Below are positions 50,450 to 61,302 of a stretch of DNA of 64,000 bases, piece after piece (positions within the stretch are counted from its first letter, which is position 1; the number at the start of each line of letters is the position of its first letter). The stretch is from Cokeromyces recurvatus. Taxonomy: Eukaryota; Mucoromycota; Mucoromycetes; Mucorales; Mucoraceae. Position numbers and translations under genes: made by a program. Under the pieces are notes generated by a model. That model saw only the letters and a program-made list of their open reading frames with translations, was not told the origin of the DNA and searched no databases. The stretch lies in contig NW_026251393.1 in assembly GCF_025118155.1 (NCBI RefSeq), positions 372,001 to 436,000 of the forward strand, in the 5' to 3' direction.

Positions 50450-50520
50450 GTTGATAAGGTAAAGATAAAAAAGAAGACGGAATAAATCTGTATAAAACTT
50501 TTATTATAAATTGAATAAAA
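50450..50520 (+). repeat. Dispersed repeat, copy 1
   Basis: Shares about 70 bases with 62481-62563, including AGATAAAAAAGAAG, AATAAATCTGT and the block TATAAAACTTTTATTATAAA. Copy 2 has an extra ten-base block, GAAAACTTTG. It lies directly after the Tc1-like fragment, so it may be part of that element family's end. Confidence 0.65.
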
Positions 50521-51149
50521 ATAAAATTAAAAAATGAGTGCAAAATGGATCTGTATTTTATATTCTTGTGGAGAACTGGGTTACTTCGCGACAGGAACAG
50601 AATGAAAGAAGAATATTTTCCATAAAATGATTAAAATTATTGTGTTTGAGCTCTCTAGTCTTTGCCCTGATTGAGAATTAATCTCAGTTAACTCTAATAA
50701 ATATTAAATTATTGGTGCTCGATTTAGCCGGTTATTTTACTTGAAACCAAATAATGAGATCTCGTTTGTTCATACTTGTGAATGATATAGGGAAGATACT
50801 TTGTATTATATTCATTCCTCAATGTACTACTTGAATGAATTTCATTATATTTTATAGTGTATAGATAGTATACGATTATATTTATAAATTAATATATTAG
50901 ATAATAATAACAATAATGTGAGTATATAACTAATAGGTACAATCTACAATGCATATAACTTTATCATTATTTCGTAACGTCAATATTTATTATAATATCA
51001 TTTCTCTCATCACAAGAATGTCTTATAAACTGAAATCAAATAATATTGTATGCGTAAAGTATACAACTAATAACTATAATATCATTCGGTCCTTCATGAC
51101 TCTGATCTGTATATTATAAGATGTTATGTAATATATTATTATATACACA

Positions 51150-51990
51150 ACAGATGCTCCATATGGTAAATCAACTATCGATGAAGGTTAGGGTGTCCAT
51201 TCTGCAAGTCCAATTCGTTTTCCGTGCTATTGACCTACCGGGTGATACCTTGCTCGCTAAATCACTTCCTGAGCTTCAAGCCTCCACTTTCAACACTTAA
51301 TGGTATAAACTCATTCAAACGCCATACTGGAGACTCTGTGCCGCCAACTCCATTCCATTAGACCAACGCTCCTTTCGAAAAAACATCGTCAAGAATTTCT
51401 TAAATAGAGTTTTCAGCAACTACGTGACGGGACATGTTCTGTTTTGCTTTCCGCTTGCTACTCCAATCTAATTATTGATCCGATACTCTGGTTACTCATG
51501 ACACACAGTGAGCATAGTCGAATTATTCGATGGCGTCATGGTTGGCTACCCGGAGGAATACCTAAAGCCTGCCCATATCATCCTTATGTACACTTTAGTC
51601 GGTCACACGCTACTGAATGCTTGCACATGCACACTCATTTATTCTTGCCACGATCAATCGTAGATCCCCTTTCCTTTCTTTTAAATCATCTCCCTCAGCA
51701 TAAGTACCAAAATTCTTAGGATGTTTCTGCCTGGCTCTATCGTTGGCCAGTTATATGCACTATCCTACAGGAAATGGAGCACTTACTACACGACAAACTA
51801 CTACTACCCCCTTCACTTCTTGACCCAGGCAGGAAATGACTCAACTGGTTGTCCCTTTAAACTTGTTAGCAATATTTCCCCTTTCTTTCTCACCTTCTCT
51901 TCTTCTTCCTTTCCTTCACCTTTTTTTTTCACCTCTTGTCCTGTAAGAGGGTTTTTAGATACCTTTTTGTTTTTTCGCATAATCTGAACT
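51150..51990 (+). pseudogene. Non-LTR retroelement ORF2, C-terminal remnant
   Basis: The segment is visibly richer in G and C than its flanks. It translates in shifting frames to LINE-like C-terminal text: ILQVQFVFRAIDLPGDTLLA, WYKLIQTPYWRLCAANS, IIDPILWLLMTHSEHSRIIR, WRHGWLPGGIPKACPYHPYV, ATECLHMHTHLFLPRSIVDP, then CTILQEMEHLLHDKLLLPPS. The HPYV..SRSHA..CLHMH arrangement (Cys/His pairs) resembles the zinc-binding tail after the reverse transcriptase in fungal LINEs. Stops and shifts show it is dead, and the reverse transcriptase core is absent. The assignment rests on my recollection of mucoralean elements and is moderately sure. Confidence 0.5.
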
Positions 51991-52575
51991 GACCTGGGCA
52001 ATCTAATATAACAAACATATTATGAGCTCATAGGTCGCTTTATAAATTTTAATTTATAAAAATAAAAATGTTTAATCGTATTTTAAGGGAAGGAGTTTGA
52101 ATGTTATTGTTTCTGTTAGCACATGATTATTTATAAAAGACAAATATGTATTTCCAATATTAGTAGCATATTGCTTGTTACAATAAAGGACTGATATTTA
52201 ATCTTAAAAATAGCAAAAAGATAAAGTTAATATTAGTAATTATGCCATTATATAGTAAGGAAAAAATAAAGGTAATAGAATATTGAGAAAAGTATAAATA
52301 ACATAACGTTAGTTAAAATGGTATAATAAAAGAAATTTATTGATTATTACAGGACTTCTAATGTGAAAGTATGTAATTTAAATGTTATTTTTCTTGTCTT
52401 TTTTTTTTTTTTTTTTTTTTAAGAAATAAAAAAGTAATAAAATCAGCAATTTTATTATTTGGATGGTGTGATGTTTTTTATTGTATGCAAAGTAAGGCAA
52501 CTAGAAATGTGCTTTTATTTAATATTCTAGCATAAAGATTTAAAGATAAATAAATTAAATATGTATTTTTAATAT

Positions 52576-52579
<4 letters not shown>

Positions 52580-52625
<46 letters not shown>
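52580..52625. repeat. Poly(A) tract, 46 bases
   Basis: An uninterrupted A run about 0.6 kb after the LINE-like remnant. It is too far to be that element's own tail without intervening insertion, but compatible with an unrelated retroposed tail. Confidence 0.9.
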
Positions 52626-52626
<1 letters not shown>

Positions 52627-53145
52627 CGTGTTGATTAATGACACATTATTATCCAATTCAATAAAAGTGTCTAATCTATCCACTCTTCATTGATTTGAGT
52701 ATTATTTCTCTTATCAGATCTTGAAAATTAAAGCCTGCTTATTAAGTAACATTGCATGTAATACTTTAAATCTCTTTTTTTTTACGTTAAACATATGTGT
52801 GTAGTTGGTGAAATTGGTCCGAAAACTATAATATCCTAATGTTAGTAATGTATTCTCTTTACTCTGCAAAAAGTTAAAAATTTGAATTGCATATCACATG
52901 AAGCACAACAATTTTTATATTTAATGATAATAAATGAGAGAATATATAATTTAAAGGCTTTGTTATTAGTGACCTTTGTCAAGTTAAAGAAAATAGAATA
53001 AGATTTTTTATTAGGACATTTCTCTTAACAAATAAATTAATACTTCTTTTTTTTTTTCTTGAGCGATCGACGTTTCAACTTTGTAAATAAATTATAAAAG
53101 ATGCTAAATATTCCATTACAGTTAAATAATTATTTTATCTATAAA

Positions 53146-53458
53146 GAAATATGAGCATAGAGCATCATTTAGTATATCAGATTTGCCTGAGCTGAAACAA
53201 AGAAAGGCTAAGAATAACAGAAAAAAAAAGTCTCTTCAGAATTAAGAGAAAGTATCTGGAAACAAAATAAACAAATTTATTAATGATGTGGGGAAGGAAG
53301 GAAAGAAAAAAAAAGGGAGAGAGAGAGAGAGAGATGCATTGTTTTGGATGAAATAAATTTATTTTCAGACATAAATCAGACAAAGTTAAGAGTTACTGGC
53401 AAGGCAATGTTTCCAACTCTAAATGATGCATTTTTTTTTTAACTTGAGGGACAGTTTC
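53146..53458 (+). repeat. Left inverted-repeat arm
   Basis: 313 bases that match the reverse complement of 56282-56593. The outer end begins AAATATGAGCATAGAGCATC and the inner end finishes TTGAGGGACAGTTTC. Confidence 0.92.
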
Positions 53459-54421
53459 CATCAAGCTGAAGTACTCAATTCCCCCATGTGTTTTCGTATA
53501 TCCTTTCGAATTTTTCTCGAACTTACGACATGTTATTTAATCTTTACTAATAAACTAATGGCAGCTTCGGTAAGACGGTAAAAGATTCAGTTCTGTTTTA
53601 TTTTTAATTTCATATAGAAGTTTTTTGTCCACTAGTCTTTTAAGTCTTCGGCCGTCAAGATTAAGAAGGAAGAAGCTTGATAATCTTTTAAAAAAGATAT
53701 TGCAAATCCATTGTTTGGCACACATTTGAAAATAAGCCCATTTACAACTGAAATTAGCTTTGTCCTTCGTTAAAATGATTCTCAATATTGAAATTCTCTA
53801 CAGCAGACCCCAAAGAAGCTGTTTCCTCAATATATTGGCTATCAATTAGTATCAAAACCATTATTATTGTCTCCTAATGCATTGCTCTTCTTGATATAAT
53901 AAGTTACAAATTAGTTTGAGTTAATATTCAATAAACAAAGCTTTGAATACACACTATTTTTCTTATGGCGCCAAAAATATAATTTTATCTTTTATTATTT
54001 TTTCGGATCTCTCACATAAATGAGTGTTGTTGGCCGCTGTTAATTCTAAATTCCAGTAAGCCACATCACCTTTATTAGAATCATTATTTGATACATTTCG
54101 CATCTAGAAAAAAAAACAATTATTTAACTTGATTACTATTATGGGTCAAGCACTGATTTACCTTATACATGCTGATTGCATTAGTTATGTTGTTGGTATT
54201 TAACATGTTCATTTTTAATAAAGTCTTCGATAGTAATTTATAGTATGAAGTATTGGTTAGCGCTTCACTACTATTTGATAAATTAGTAATGTAAAATAAT
54301 GATACGATGGATTTAGCTTATCCATAGACTCAAGCCAAATATCATAAGTATTCTCACTCTATACCTTGCGTTTTAATATTATGTTTTTCAGTAAGGAGCT
54401 CGTATACAAAAGCTTCGTGAG

Positions 54422-54778
54422 GTGAAAAACTTTTATTGTTTCTGTGCTGTTTCCTTTGTTCGTCGTCCTCTTCGTGTGTTTGTAGCCCGCTCATTTCTCA
54501 AAAGAGAACGAATTAATTGGGCACAGCTTAATACTATTCTTTGGGATAAAATTGCTGCTTGTTCCTCTTCTTTTCCTCTTTCATTCTCCTCCTCCAAATC
54601 GTTCTCTAATACCGAACGGTCGGGGATGAAGCAGTGTTTATACTATTTTAACTATCTTCTTCATCATGATGAAGAACTTATTCGCCTTTTGATGTGTGCT
54701 TCTTTTCTTGGTGACGCCGTTGAGATCCTTAAGGAAATAACTAAATATTCTTTCTTCTCTCTTGTCCCTTCTTTCTGA
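54422..54778 (+). other. Open frame inside the inverted-repeat element
   Basis: 118 codons, with composition less AT-rich than the surroundings. It contains VRRPLRVFVARSFLKRERIN and WAQLNTILWDKI followed by a Ser-rich stretch and an aliphatic helix (LIRLLMCASFLGDAVEILKE). I recognise no transposase motif. It may be an exon or relic of a gene carried by the element. Confidence 0.3.
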
Positions 54779-55462
54779 TGTCTTTATCTTTTCGTCCTTG
54801 ACTCCCTTTCTGGTTTCCTTTTTCTTTGTTCCTGTATCTCTTTTTTTTTCGTTTTTTGTGCTTTCCTGAGGTATTAGATTTATTTTGTAACGACTAGAAC
54901 AAACTTATTAAGACATCTTTAACTGCATATCTCATGGTCCCTGGTCTCTCTCTCTCTCTCTTTTTTTTTTTTTTTTTTTGTCCTTTAAATAGGTTATGCC
55001 CTCATATATAATGTAGTTATTTGGATTCTCTTCTGTTTGCTTCTGGTATAGCAATTAATGCTCTATTGAGCGCGTGCATAAATATACCTTGATAAAAGAT
55101 AAATAAATCTTCGCCTGGAGCGAGGAGCATGAAAATTTATATTGGCAATTTCTATGTAAACTCAAAAATTATTTGGGGTCACTTCGAATTTCCATTAAAA
55201 TTTTAAAGTATGCTTTTCTTTTTTTTTTTCAGTAGAAAAAAGAAACCCCTCTATCCCTTCTTGGCAACAATAATGATGCGGTTCTATGTATTTTTAAATT
55301 TGGTATAATATGTTATTTAGAAGGATCGAGTTTTTAATAATTTCTGAGTTAAGGCCTCGAAATGATCAAGTTTAACATAATGAATATGTATGATTGACTC
55401 TCTTGGGATTTATACTTCACATTGAAAAAAAAATTATAACAAAAAATACAGTTATTATCTTG

Positions 55463-55548
55463 ACTATTCCTTCAACGACAGATAGATATCGTGTGATTAA
55501 GCCTCTATTAATGCTCTATCTTGTACACATTTTTGTTGAAGGAATAGT
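55463..55548. repeat. 86-bp MITE-like unit with 14-bp inverted ends
   Basis: ACTATTCCTTCAAC at 55463-55476 is exactly mirrored by GTTGAAGGAATAGT at 55535-55548, enclosing 58 bp. It has the shape of a very short MITE or a solo hairpin, nested in the larger element. Confidence 0.6.
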
Positions 55549-56281
55549 TAAAGATAAATGGCTCACATATTAGACTTAACTCTATTGTGTAAGTATAGAG
55601 TGTATTTCTATCTTGATTTTTAGAATGTGCAGCGATAGAATAACATTAGCTGATATATTTAACTGATAACAGTAACATATTCCTTTTTGAGCCTATAAAT
55701 TTGCGCTCTACAAATTATAGATTAAATTAAGTTATGGTATGGTTGTAGTGGCGTTGTCATTGCTCAAGTAGTTTTTGGTAATTAGAGATAATATAAATCT
55801 TCCAAATGCTACATATAGTATCTTTGAATGCTAGTTTTTACCAAGACTGAGGAATAGTCAAAGCTTTCTAAACTGGAGTGGTAGGCAATCAATTAGTCAC
55901 TACAATCAGCAATTTCACTAATCTTCCTTCATATACTGGAAAACAAAGATTCTACTATCAAATTCATAAAGCTCAAGGCTAAAAAGTAGATTATGATATA
56001 GTAGTTGAGAAATGAAAGCATTGATGAAATTCTTAAAATATAACTTAACAGAATTAACGCTTTGTGTTTATTGATAATGATGTGGGTGCATATATCCCTT
56101 TTTGTGGCAGCTATATTTTAAATGCATGAACGGTGTTGTATGAGTAAAAGTATTTAGATACAGATGTTTTAGTACAGAAAGCAATTGAATGCCGTATATT
56201 GGGAGAGGCAATTTCCTCCTTTTACTGTAATATTTCTAAAAGCATCAATTGAAATTACAAGCTCTATTCTTTGATATATGA

Positions 56282-56593
56282 GAAACTGTCCCTCAATTTT
56301 TTAAAAAAAAATGCGTCATTTGGAGTTGGAAACATTGCCTTGCCAGTAACTCTTAACTTTGTCTGATTTATGTCTGAAAATAAATTTATTTCATCCAAAA
56401 CAATGCATCTCTCTCTCTCTCTCCCTTTTTTTTTCTTTCCTTCCTTCCCCACATCATTAATAAATTTGTTTATTTTGTTTCCAGATACTTTCTCTTAATT
56501 CTGAAGAGACTTTTTTTTTCTGTTATTCTTAGCCTTTCTTTGTTTCAGCTCAGGCAAATCTGATATACTAAATGATGCTCTATGCTCATATTT
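56282..56593 (-). repeat. Right inverted-repeat arm
   Basis: Reverse complement of 53146-53458, with small differences at the poly(A)/poly(T) stretch next to TTGAGGGACAGTTTC and two substitutions (TCCAAATGACGCA against TCTAAATGATGCA). Confidence 0.92.
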
Positions 56594-57009
56594 TTTTTTC
56601 TGCTTATTGTTTCATTCGTGATAAGGTTAACGATAAAATCGCATCAAGTCCGCAAATAAAAAATAAAAGAATTTTCTTCAAATTTATAAAGCATAAATTA
56701 AATTTGTCACCTAATGTTTCTTTTAAAGACTAAAGGCTTTTGTAAAAGATTTTGAATATGATATTTTAATAATGTAAATATTATGTGTCTTTTTTTAAGC
56801 TTAATCATCTCCGCTTTAACCATGTTCTATTTTAGTTGAAAAGAAGAATCTTCATCAGCTATTTTTATGTTTTATATAAATATATACATTACGCATCTGT
56901 CATTTTATTTTTAAAAAAAATCCTTTTTTTTTCCTTCTTCTTCTTCTTCTTCTTCTTCTTCTCCGTGTATATTTCACTTTTTTTTTTTTCGTTAGAAATA
57001 TAATTCATA

Positions 57010-58663
57010 ATGGCTGCTGTTAAGAATATTTGTTGTATTGGTGCTGGCTATGTTGGTAACACGCCATCTTTTCTGTTTTCACTCCTATATGTGTTATTTA
57101 TGTGACCCTTTTTTTTTCTTGTTTAGGTGGTCCTACTTGTTCTGTAATTGCTTACAAGTGTCCGGATATCAAAGTCACTATTTGTGATATCAGTCAAAAA
57201 CGTATTGACGCTTGGATGTCTGATAAGCTTCCTATTTATGAACCTGGTCTTGAAGATATTGTCTTTGCTTGTCGTGGAAAGAATCTTTTCTTCTCTACTG
57301 ATATCGATAAACATATTCAAGAAGCTGATTTAATCTTTGTTTCTGTAAATACTCCTACTAAAAAATATGGTCTTGGTGCTGGTATGGCTGCTGATCTTGC
57401 GTAAGTACCTTATATAGAATAAATGAGTGGATAGAGGAAGGGGAGGGAAAGGATATAATAATAATTCGGAGCTTTATAAAGCAATAAGACTAAATGCTTT
57501 CAAATAGTTATGTCGAAGCCGCTACACGTCGTATTGCTCAGGTTAGTACTAGTTCAAAGATTGTTGTTGAAAAGTCCACAGTACCTTGTCGTACTGCTCA
57601 AAGTATGCGTGCTATCTTGGAAGCAAATAGCAGTGAGAATATCAAATTTGATATTCTTTCAAATCCTGAATTTTTAGCTGAAGGTACAGCTGTACAAGAT
57701 CTTCTTCAACCTGATCGTGTTTTGGTTGGTAGTCTTCAGACTGATTCTGGTAAAGAAGCTCAACAAAGACTTGTTGATGTCTATGCTCATTGGATTCCCC
57801 GTGAAAATATTATTACTACTAATCTTTGGTCTTCTGAGCTTTCAAAATTGGTAATTTTTTTTTTTTTTTTTTTTTTGCAACTTAGAAGGTGTTTAACAAA
57901 TCTTAAATTTTAGGCTGCAAATGCTCTTTTAGCCCAACGTATTTCATCTATTAATGCTTTATCTGCTGTCTGTGAGGCAACTGGTGCTGATGTGGATGAA
58001 GTTGCCTATGCATGTGGTCGTGATAGTCGTCTTGGTTCAAAGTTTTTAAAAGCTTCAGTTGGCTTTGGTGGCTCTTGTTTCCAAAAAGATATTCTTAATT
58101 TAGTCTACCTTTCAACACAACTCAATTTACCTGAAGTCGCTGAATACTGGAAGCAAGTTTATACGATGAATGAATATCAAAAGAAACGATTTGTTCGAAA
58201 GATTATTTCTACACTTTTCAATACAATTACCAATAAGAAGATTGCCGTTCTTGGTTTCGCTTTCAAGAAGGATACTGGTGATACCCGTGAATCTGCAGCT
58301 ATTACTTTAATCAAAGATTTTATGCAAGAAGATGCTCATGTAACAATTTACGATCCTAAAGTAGACCATGAACAAATCTATTATGATCTTTCTGAACCTG
58401 GTGTTGTTGATAATCGTAAGCAAATAGAAAAAAAAATTGAAATTTGTTCAAATGCCTACGAAGCTGCTAAGGGTGCTGATGCTCTTGTCATTGTTACTGA
58501 ATGGGACGAATTCCGTGAACTTGATTATAAACGTATTTATGATGACATGCAAAAGCCTGCTTTTGTATTTGATGGTCGTTTAATATTGGATGCTCATAAG
58601 TTAAGAGAAATTGGTTTCAAGGTTCATGTTATTGGTAAAAATGACCTTGAAGGCAGAGCCTAA
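57010..58663 (+). CDS. UGDH: UDP-glucose 6-dehydrogenase
   Basis: Exons 57010-57055, 57127-57400, 57508-57850 and 57914-58663 give 470 aa. It oxidises UDP-glucose to UDP-glucuronate with two NAD, in the cytosol. The N-terminal NAD motif is [48 protein letters not shown] and [17 protein letters not shown] follow. The catalytic cysteine lies in [10 protein letters not shown] at about residue 276, the same position as in animal enzymes. The C-terminal UDP-binding domain has [17 protein letters not shown] and VFDGRLILD. In Mucoromycota UDP-glucuronate feeds the glucuronic-acid polymers of the wall. The start is preceded by a T/C-rich leader with a CTT repeat (56936-56960). Confidence 0.97.
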
Positions 58664-58975
58664 AGTGTGTTTTTATTATTATTATTATTATTATCATGTA
58701 TACATCACAAAAATAATTCTCGCTTGTAAAGTTTCAAAGTGTATTTTTTTTTTTGTTTAATAAACTTGTTCTCATATAAACAGGTTTTTTCCGGGCCGGA
58801 GCTACCTTGTTTTGTTTTGTTTTGTTTTTTAAAGAAAAAAAAAATGAGGGCTTAATTTCATTTTAGAAAGAGGGAAGAATTGTAAAAAAGAGAAGGAAAT
58901 GTTGTGTGGGGTTCATATAAAAGTAAAGAAGATGTATCATGCAGCTATTCCTTTCACAAATTCGGTATAGCTATC
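58664..58975. other. Spacer between UGDH and eL24
   Basis: 312 bp holding an ATT repeat and AATAAA-like words after UGDH, a GTTTT repeat (58808-58828) and the eL24 promoter region. No gene is visible. The short GC-rich word TTCCGGGCCGGAGC at 58788-58801 is a small palindrome (CCGGGCCGG) in otherwise AT-rich DNA. Confidence 0.6.
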
Positions 58976-59734
58976 ATGAAGTAAAGATTTACAAACATCC
59001 ATCTGTTAGAAAAGGCAAATAACTCATATTTAAATTTTATATTAGGCTTGAGATTTGTTCCTTTTCTGGTCATAAGATTTATCCTGCCAAGGGTAAGACC
59101 TATGTTCGTGTTGATAGCAGGTACTTTTCTTCTTTTTTTTTCCTAATTAACTAAATCCTAATTTGCTTTTTTTTTTTCTAATAATCCTTTTTTTTTTAGA
59201 GTATGTCTTCTATAGATTAAAAAAAAATAAATGCTTAATCAAAGCATTTATCAATTTTAAGCATTATGAATTAATGTTTATTTTTATTTTAATAGACTTT
59301 CCGTTTCATCAATGGTAAGGCCGCTTCTTACTTTCTTCAACGTTTGAACCCTCGTAAGATTAGATGGACTCAAATTTATCGTCGTTTGAACAAGAAGGGT
59401 ATTACTGAAGAAGTTCGTAAGAAGCGTTCTCGTCGTACTGTCAAGCACGAGCGTGCTATTGCTGGTGCTTCTTGGGAAGCTATTCGTGCCAAGCGCAACC
59501 AAAAGCCTGATGCTCGTGCTGCTGCTCGTCAGGCTGCTATTGCCAAATCTAAGGAAGTTAAAAAGGCTGCTGCTGCTGCTAAAAAGGCTGCTAATCCTAA
59601 TGTAAGTTTACGAAGTATAAGAAATTACTATTTATGAGTACTAATCCCATATTTTTATATAGATTAATCAGACTAAGGTTAGCAAGCAACAAGCCAAGGG
59701 TTTTGCCCCTAAAGCTGCTCCCACTTCTCGATAA
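58976..59734 (+). CDS. RPL24: 60S ribosomal protein eL24, with a 1-nt exon
   Basis: Exons 58976-58980, 59046-59120, 59200-59200, 59296-59601 and 59663-59734 give 152 aa. The first coding exon is five bases (ATGAA), giving MKLEICSFSGHKIYPAKGKT, the eL24 signature. Body motifs are TFRFINGKAASYFLQRLNPR, KIRWTQIYRRLNKKGI, RSRRTVKHERAIAGASWEAI and RAKRNQKPDARAAARQ, then an Ala/Lys-rich tail. Between VRVDS-AG (59120) and ACT TTC CGT (59296) one base is missing for the reading frame. A TTTTTTTAG acceptor followed by A and then a consensus GTATGT donor at 59198-59206 supplies exactly one A, completing AGA (Arg) where relatives have Lys or Arg. The alternative is a one-base assembly error. Confidence 0.92.
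59200..59200 (+). other. Predicted 1-nt microexon of eL24
   Basis: The base A at 59200 is flanked by a polypyrimidine-AG acceptor and a GTATGT donor. The flanking introns are 79 nt (59121-59199) and 95 nt (59201-59295), both normal for this genome. Inclusion restores the frame and a family-consistent Arg codon. Confidence 0.65.
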
Positions 59735-60846
59735 ATTTGAATATGCTTGATATAAAGATATATATATATATAATATAGGTTCAATTCAGTTCTCTTTTTT
59801 TTTTGCAAATAAATCGACAGATAAAAATGAGTCAATTCAGTAAAGAAATATGATATTTATTTTGAAATTTCAACACACAATTTTTTATTAAACAATTCAG
59901 TTCTTTTTCTTTTTATTTATACCAGCAAATGTACGTAATGTCGACCATTTTATTTTGCGAGTATCGAGTTGAATGGTGAAAGGAATAAAATTGATTTGAC
60001 TGCTCATCATAAGTTATTGACTTTTCAGAGGATTACATTCATTTATGGATAAGGCATTTAATGCTCGCTCTACAAAAAATTAAAAGATAGTAAAATGAAA
60101 CAGATACGACTAGCTCAAATAGAAATCAAATCAACTAGAAATTAACATGTAGTTGTGAATAAATTAAGGCTGATTGTAGAAGATATATGTCGTTGGATAA
60201 GTAGATATGTTCCTATTGATCTTTTAAGGATACCGAAACAAAGTACGTTGGCTAGAGATGTGATTTTCTTTCTACTTAAAAAAAAAAAGGATTTAAATTG
60301 GGCAAAACCATCATACTACATTATTTGCCCATGATCGTCATAATGCTCAAGAGTGAGACGAGTCATAAAACTGTTCATCTCTACGCTTTTAATTTAAATT
60401 CAGAGTTATTTCGACTACAAATCTTATATTCAACTAAGCCCAGCGTCTATTTATAACAGTTAATAAGTCTAATTCATACTTCACAGTTGGTAGCATTGTA
60501 TCATTGAAGATTAGGTGAAAGGAAAAGGAAATATAATATGTAATAGTTTTTTTTTTGATTGCATCATAAGCTAATAATAATTATATTTATGCGAAGTTAA
60601 GCTATACGATAACTATAACTAACATTTTTCTTAATATTGCTATAATGTTCAGTTTATTAACTGCTTATATAGATTTCAATGGCTTTTTTGGCATTAGGTT
60701 AAGCTCTAATACCAAAAAGATGATATATCGTTTTTTCTTTTTCTCTTTTCTTTTTTTTTTTTTATTGTATCCATGTGTAAGCATTGATTAATATAAGCAT
60801 CGTTTAACAGAGGAATTAATTTTATAATAAACAAAAAGTCTTTTAT
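59735..60846. other. Intergenic, no supported gene
   Basis: A 1.1-kb spacer between convergent genes eL24 and the quinone oxidoreductase. It is AT-rich with a T run near 60745. No frame resembles a known protein. Confidence 0.6.
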
Positions 60847-61268
60847 TTAAAGTTTACTTTCATCGTTTCCAACTTTAGCAACTACTTTAGCATAAGATTT
60901 ACGATCGTTAATGGCCTTCATTCCTTGAGGTATAGTTTCTAATGTATAGATTTGATCATAAAGTGCTGGCTTTAATTTGCCTGATTCAAATAAGTCTATT
61001 AACGCTTTCCAAACTTCTTGAATTCTTTCAGGTTCATTTTTAGTATAGGCTCCCCAATGTAGGCCACTATTTATATTCATATCAAGAAAAATTAATATAA
61101 CTGCATATTTAAATAAAATAAAGATACTTTACACGGCAGAAATATTTTTTAGTAGTAAACGGTTTGTAGGAATCTTTTCAATTGTACCTTGAGCAAAACC
61201 AATAATTAATATTCTACCATTCCAGGCTGTACATTTAGTACTATTTATAAGTATAATTATTACTCATT

Positions 61269-61302
<34 letters not shown>

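Larger units (their letters stand above)
53146..56593. mobile_element. 3.4-kb element with 313-bp inverted repeats
   Basis: The left arm 53146-53458 and the right arm 56282-56593 are near-perfect reverse complements. They include an (GA)n/(CT)n block, the GTTTTGGATGAAATAAATTT stretch and AGTTACTGGCAAGGCAATGT. Differences are confined to a few bases and homopolymer lengths near the inner ends. The 2.8-kb interior has no intact transposase that I recognise. It holds a 118-codon plus frame at 54422-54778 and a small inverted-repeat unit at 55463-55548. Long terminal inverted repeats fit Mutator-like or foldback DNA transposons. No clear target-site duplication is seen next to the arms. An inverted duplication without transposition is the alternative. 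Confidence 0.75.
48987..57009. other. 8-kb gene desert with mobile-element relics
   Basis: No intact host gene is supported here. The region holds A runs (49021-49055, 52580-52625), a Tc1/mariner fragment, a non-LTR retroelement fragment and a long-inverted-repeat element, each listed separately. Frames such as 49589-49864 (minus) and 53555-53785 (minus) are unrecognised and probably relics. Confidence 0.7.

Noticed and set aside
53177..53383. Open frames within the inverted-repeat arms (also 56264-56452)
   Set aside because: They are mirror products of the repeat arms, full of low-complexity Lys/Arg or Phe/Ser, with no protein similarity.
55921..56210. Helicase- or transposase-like words (QIHKAQG; FIDNDVGAYIPFCGSYI) in the inverted-repeat element
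   Set aside because: The words occur in short frames broken by stops and match no family convincingly; treated as possible relics only.
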